DNA of 64,000 bases. It comes from Epiperipatus broadwayi. Lineage: Eukaryota > Onychophora > Udeonychophora > Euonychophora > Peripatidae. A program made the position numbers and the translations under genes. How positions within the stretch are numbered: the first letter of the stretch is position 1; every line of letters starts with the position of its first letter. The notes under the pieces are model-generated. The model saw only the letters and a list, made by a program, of their open reading frames with translations. It ran no database searches and had not been told where the DNA came from. The stretch spans positions 625,893-689,892 of the forward strand of contig JAQFVV010000356.1 in assembly GCA_028023455.1 (NCBI GenBank). Direction: 5' to 3'. Positions 60,166 to 64,000 of this stretch are shown piece after piece.

Positions 60166-62181
60166 AGGGGGTACCCAAAAATAAACTCGAATGATTCTCT
60201 GGAGGGTGATGCATTGTAGTACATGATTCTGTTATTACATGTCTCATGAGGGGATTCCCCTGCATCAGTCTGTCAATCATTATCATTGAGAGAAATTGTA
60301 TTGCAGCTTAGTAAATGTTTTTGTTAAGGGTGTCTTGCTTAATTGTCAATTTTTTTAATGGCTAAAAAGTTAGATCATGAAATTTCTATTTTCTATTAGG
60401 AAAAATGAGAAAACAGTTATAATGTGTGAATTAATGGTAATGTTCTAATCTATCATGTCAGCCATTTGATGGCATTGATGTTAAGCAAAAACACATTGAT
60501 ATAACATTCCCAGGCCAGCGATTTCCATAAAATTAAAAAATTCCAACATAATTTTAAAATGTAAGCTGACTTTGGACTTTTTGGGATAGTAAATTAATCA
60601 GAGATTGCCTTTGGGTGTGTGTGTGTGTGTGTATAATAACAAGTACTTTACCTTTTTAATAACAAATAATAGTAAATATAGCGGAGACTTATTTGGAAGT
60701 ATTTAATCAGAGATGTGCTTCTTTGGGGGGGGGGGGTTTGTGTATCAGAAAAGTTATGGTACTTTTTTAATTAAAAAAAAATTAACTTTTAATTAATCAG
60801 AGTGGCATTTGTGTGTGTGTGTATATATATATAGCAGAAAATTATTTTGACAATAAAAAATCAGAGATGTGCTTCTTTGGGTTTTTTTTTTTTTTGGATC
60901 GGAAAAGTTACAGTACTTTTATAATAAGAAATGAAATTAAATTTTACACTTTTTTGGACTGTAATTATTCAGACACTGCATTTTGGGGAAGGAGGAAAAA
61001 ATAGATTGCAAACAAGCCACTAAAGTTAATAATTATAACAAACTATTAAAATGAAATCCGACTCAGGTGTCTGGCAATTGCCAATTTTCAGAGTTGGAAG
61101 CAGCCATCTTCCTTGTCTTGGACGATTTATTGCACTATGTTACTTTCATCATGATTTTTAAAATAGTGCTCTGCCACACCCTAAAATACAATTTGTGAGG
61201 GTTACACAGTCCTGATGGAACATTGACTACACTGTTAAAACTGCTATAACATACCAGTAGGTCAGTTCACATGAAAAAAAAGTGGGACCTGAAAAGTTAA
61301 ATTATTTAGACACAATGCTATCAACACACTCTCACACGATGCTGTAAAGAAAATATACAACCCAGAATTATGATAAAGTGTGTAATACAAGCAACTACAA
61401 CAGCCAATGAAGGCATTTTCTGTGCTTTTAGCATAAAAAAAAGCCAGAGCAGTAGCCGGTAGCCAAGTAAACTGACTCTTTCTGTTTTATTATAAAAAGA
61501 AGGCTATCTGCTTGGCTGTAGCCACGAAAATGGCATATTTCTAGCTAACATATTTCTAGCAATTTAGCTAGAAATAGCACCGTCAAGAAGCTGATATGAT
61601 AGAACAGAACACAACCAAATTATCTTACAAGAAATATGTCCTGGGAAAATACAAGTTTATATGTGATTTAATGAAAGTGACAAATCCATCATGTACCAAA
61701 AATCCATGGGGAGTGAATTCCAAATTCAAAACGTTGATTTTTTTTATGAATGCAAATGGCATTGTTCACTCAGAATTCACTCATTCATAATAAACAGACA
61801 TGTTATCTATAAGTTTTGAAAAGTTTGCATGATGCAGTAAAATAAAAACATCCTGATTTGTGACAGCACTGGAAATGAAAGATTCACCACAACAATGTGG
61901 TAGTACATAAAGCATTGATTATGGTGCTAATTATGGCATGATCCAGCTTATCTATCAGCCATATTTATTTGATCATGCTCTGTATGATGTTTTTTTTAAT
62001 TTTCCTCAATATAAAAATGCCTCAAAAAAATGGTTTGTGGATTTGGAACTGGTGAAGAAAAAAGTTAAGGAAGTGTTAAAAAGTATCAAATTGCAAAACT
62101 TTCAGGGAATACTTTGAAAAGTGGAAAACTTATTTAGATCAGTGCACTGCATCATGTGAAAAGTACTTTGAAGGAGATTAA
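60166..62181 (+). pseudogene. mariner transposase relic
   Basis: The 5' end AGGGGGTACCCAAAAATAAA follows TA (60164-60165) and looks like a mariner terminal repeat. Coding text is clear only in the 3' part: MIEQNTTKLSY (61596), KTLIFFMNANGIVHSEF (the mariner '..vFFD..GivH.EF' block, about 61725-61780), YQPYLFDHALYDVFFNFPQ (the 'PYSPDLAp.DffLFP' block, near 61950-62010), DLELVKKKVKEVLKSI (about 62040-62090) and KWKTYLDQC ... CEKYFEGD then stop at 62179. Several frame changes occur and the catalytic Asp of the last motif reads His or Tyr. The span is longer than the usual 1.3 kb because 60.5-61.5 kb holds unrelated repeats. The 3' terminal repeat was not found. Confidence 0.6.
60575..60990 (+). 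repeat. Irregular tandem repeat with about 60-120 bp spacing
   Basis: Five units share 'aatcagag' or a variant followed by a 'gcttctttggg'-type block, at about 60594, 60703, 60796, 60860 and 60968. Each is followed by a G, GT or T homopolymer run. 'aaaagttat.gtactttt' recurs between units. Spacer length varies with the simple-sequence runs, including (GT)n at 60616-60634 and G(13) near 60725. Confidence 0.65.
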
Positions 62182-62239
62182 ATTTATAACACCTAAAAAT
62201 TATAATGATCGGAATGAAGAATCTTACCATAATTGCTGA

Positions 62240-64000
62240 CAGAGCGCCACTAGGCTACTTAGAACCTAGAAAATTTATGTAGTAGGTAGATACATAAGTT
62301 AAGAAAAAAAAATTTTATATATATTTTATTCTGACCATTAGCCCAATGTCACTAGCTCAGTGGAACAGCAGAGATTTATGTTTTATAAATTCTTATCTAA
62401 GAATATTTCAATATTAAAAAAGAATAAAATAAGCCACTGCCAGTAATTAACACACAAACATTTATTTATGCACATATATAATATTTATATTTAAAATTGA
62501 GGAATAAATTTAGACTTTACAATGAGTTTTAAATTGGTTATTATTTTATTTTTAAATTTAAATTATTGTTTAATAAAGTACACACAGATGGACATTTCAA
62601 TAATATTTTACTTTAGCATGTTGAGTATAGATAGGCTACATAGATTTCTCACTAACAAAAAAAACTTATCAAAACACTCATTCAATCTCAGACTAAAAGT
62701 TCGCAGCCAAACCAATGCCTGCTTCCAGATATATAGTCGCAACCAATGCAATATGAAGATGCTAGCATAAAATCACGCTGACAGGAATGTGCATCTGACA
62801 GTGTGATATTATTTGAAGGACATGATCCTCATCCAGTATAGGAATGGGCATCTGTCTGGTGAAGGAATCATGTATATAAATTAATTAAAGTGTGCTACAT
62901 ATGGGGGAGAGCGGTCTTTCTGCTGACTTATAAATCCCTGTCCATAGAGCTAGAAGGGGTTAATGGCACAGGAAATATGTCTGTGACCATTTCAACAATA
63001 TGACTGCCTCTTTGGGGTCATGCATTCAGTTGGGCACGTTGCCCTGTATGCTAAACATGCTTCACATTACATTGATATAAACACCCATATATCCCTCCAC
63101 AAGCATCGTCCTAACTACAAAACAAATAGCCTGAAATTAACCCTTTAAAATAAATATAAACGAATTTAAACATAGTTATTAATTTTTTATCCATGCAGCT
63201 ATCTACACCCAACTTTAATTTGATACATTTTAATTAACACTTAACACAAAAGGAGAGAAATGGAAAAGATTGCTTAAACATATGCATAAAAAATATTAAT
63301 AATTGATTTTAAAATTCTTTAGGTCAGATAATAGTTCTTAATTTCAGCTATTAAATGCAAATTTAGGAAAAGTTCCTGTTAGATAAACACAAGAGTTCAT
63401 ACGTTATGGATTGAGAAGATTTAGAGATCCATCTTCGTGATCACTTTCGTAGATTTTGTCCTTCTTTAAAATGAAATTGCTACTTGCCATTCATTTGGTC
63501 AGGAACTGTCATCCAGAGGCCTCAGCTGGTTGTCTGGAAAATTAAATCAATTGCAGACTTCTACATCATGAAATCTGCAACAAAGCTAGTTATAATGGTA
63601 TATTCATAGTCAGCTCTAAGATAACAATTATAATAATCATTTGGCTTTTATATTTTTATTAGCCTCTTATCTGCAAATCTTCGGATTCAACGAGCAAGAT
63701 GTCACTAATCCTCTCGTGTTTCATTTACAGTCCATGCTGTGGTTTTCATGATTGCATTGGTTATTTAATTTCTTTTTATTCTTTTATCTGACCATTTAAT
63801 TATTCGAGTGCCCCAAGGGCTAGTGTGCTTTAGAACAATCATTTAATTAATAAAGCAATCATTTCCATTTTCTAAGATTATAGAAATCAACATTATTTCT
63901 ATTTTAAAAAATATCAAATCTTTATATCTTTACTTTTTTACAAAAAAATTACTTTCAAATACTTTTATTTTTTAAAATAGTTTTTAAAGTTGTCCATCAT
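62240..64000. other. Region with no recognised feature
   Basis: 62780-63120 and 63640-63740 are less AT-rich. An 82-codon open frame at 62522-62770 has no family resemblance. No RT, transposase or RNA-gene motif is convincing. Confidence 0.4.

Noticed and set aside
63808-63830. VPQG-like translation suggesting another reverse transcriptase
   Set aside because: No neighbouring RT motif is found in any frame; a four-residue match is expected by chance.

Overview
The window is strongly AT-rich, carries many (TA)n tracts and one 500-base run of N, and has no intact protein-coding gene. Its recognisable content is animal-type repetitive DNA: a Penelope-like element with a reverse transcriptase (RT) and a GIY-YIG endonuclease, RTE-like and CR1/Jockey-like LINEs, hAT, piggyBac, mariner and pogo/Tigger-like DNA transposons, tRNA-derived SINEs, and several palindromic MITE families. 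This combination points to a metazoan, most likely an invertebrate with a large repeat-rich genome. A mollusc or cephalopod is my guess; nothing in the sequence settles the species.

Layout. 0.7-2.5 kb: a Penelope relic, then an RTE-like LINE fragment (+). 3.3-4.6 kb: a hAT (ZBED/SCAND3-type) transposase relic (+). 4.6-6.25 kb: a CR1/Jockey-like RT relic (-). 7.6-11.5 kb: a MITE hairpin and two inverted copies of a TTAA-flanked, piggyBac-like MITE around a decayed piggyBac transposase (-) that contains a SINE. 11.7-12.1 kb: a palindromic MITE. 16.9-20.5 kb: a long EN-RT LINE relic (-) split by a 1.4-kb LTR-like insertion. 23.8-24.9, 29.7-30.7 and 34.9-35.8 kb: three copies of one TA-flanked pogo/Tigger-like element, the last inserted in an RTE-like LINE. 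31.6-32.1 and 39.4-39.6 kb: further fold-back elements.

39.7-43.2 kb holds the best preserved unit: a Penelope-like element with 668-bp direct pseudo-LTRs (pLTRs). Each pLTR contains a tRNA-like segment with Pol III box A and B motifs, a hammerhead-like core and 42-bp tandem repeats. 44.6-49 kb: a LINE tail, a second hAT relic with its terminus, a second SINE copy and a nested fold-back repeat with a minimal hammerhead-ribozyme candidate. 51.0-56.2 kb: a non-autonomous LTR retroelement with 1.84-kb LTRs and a polypurine tract and primer-binding-site candidate. 57.1-59.8 kb: a near full-length decayed RTE-like LINE (-). 60.2-62.2 kb: a mariner relic.

Nothing here forms an operon or cellular pathway; the working relations are between elements. 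Autonomous relics (piggyBac, LINE, Penelope) sit beside short non-autonomous repeats they could have mobilised, and nested insertions give a relative order of events. The most interesting signals are the possible self-cleaving RNA motifs and the composite pseudo-LTR of the Penelope-like element. All alignments were made by eye, so boundaries of decayed elements are approximate.
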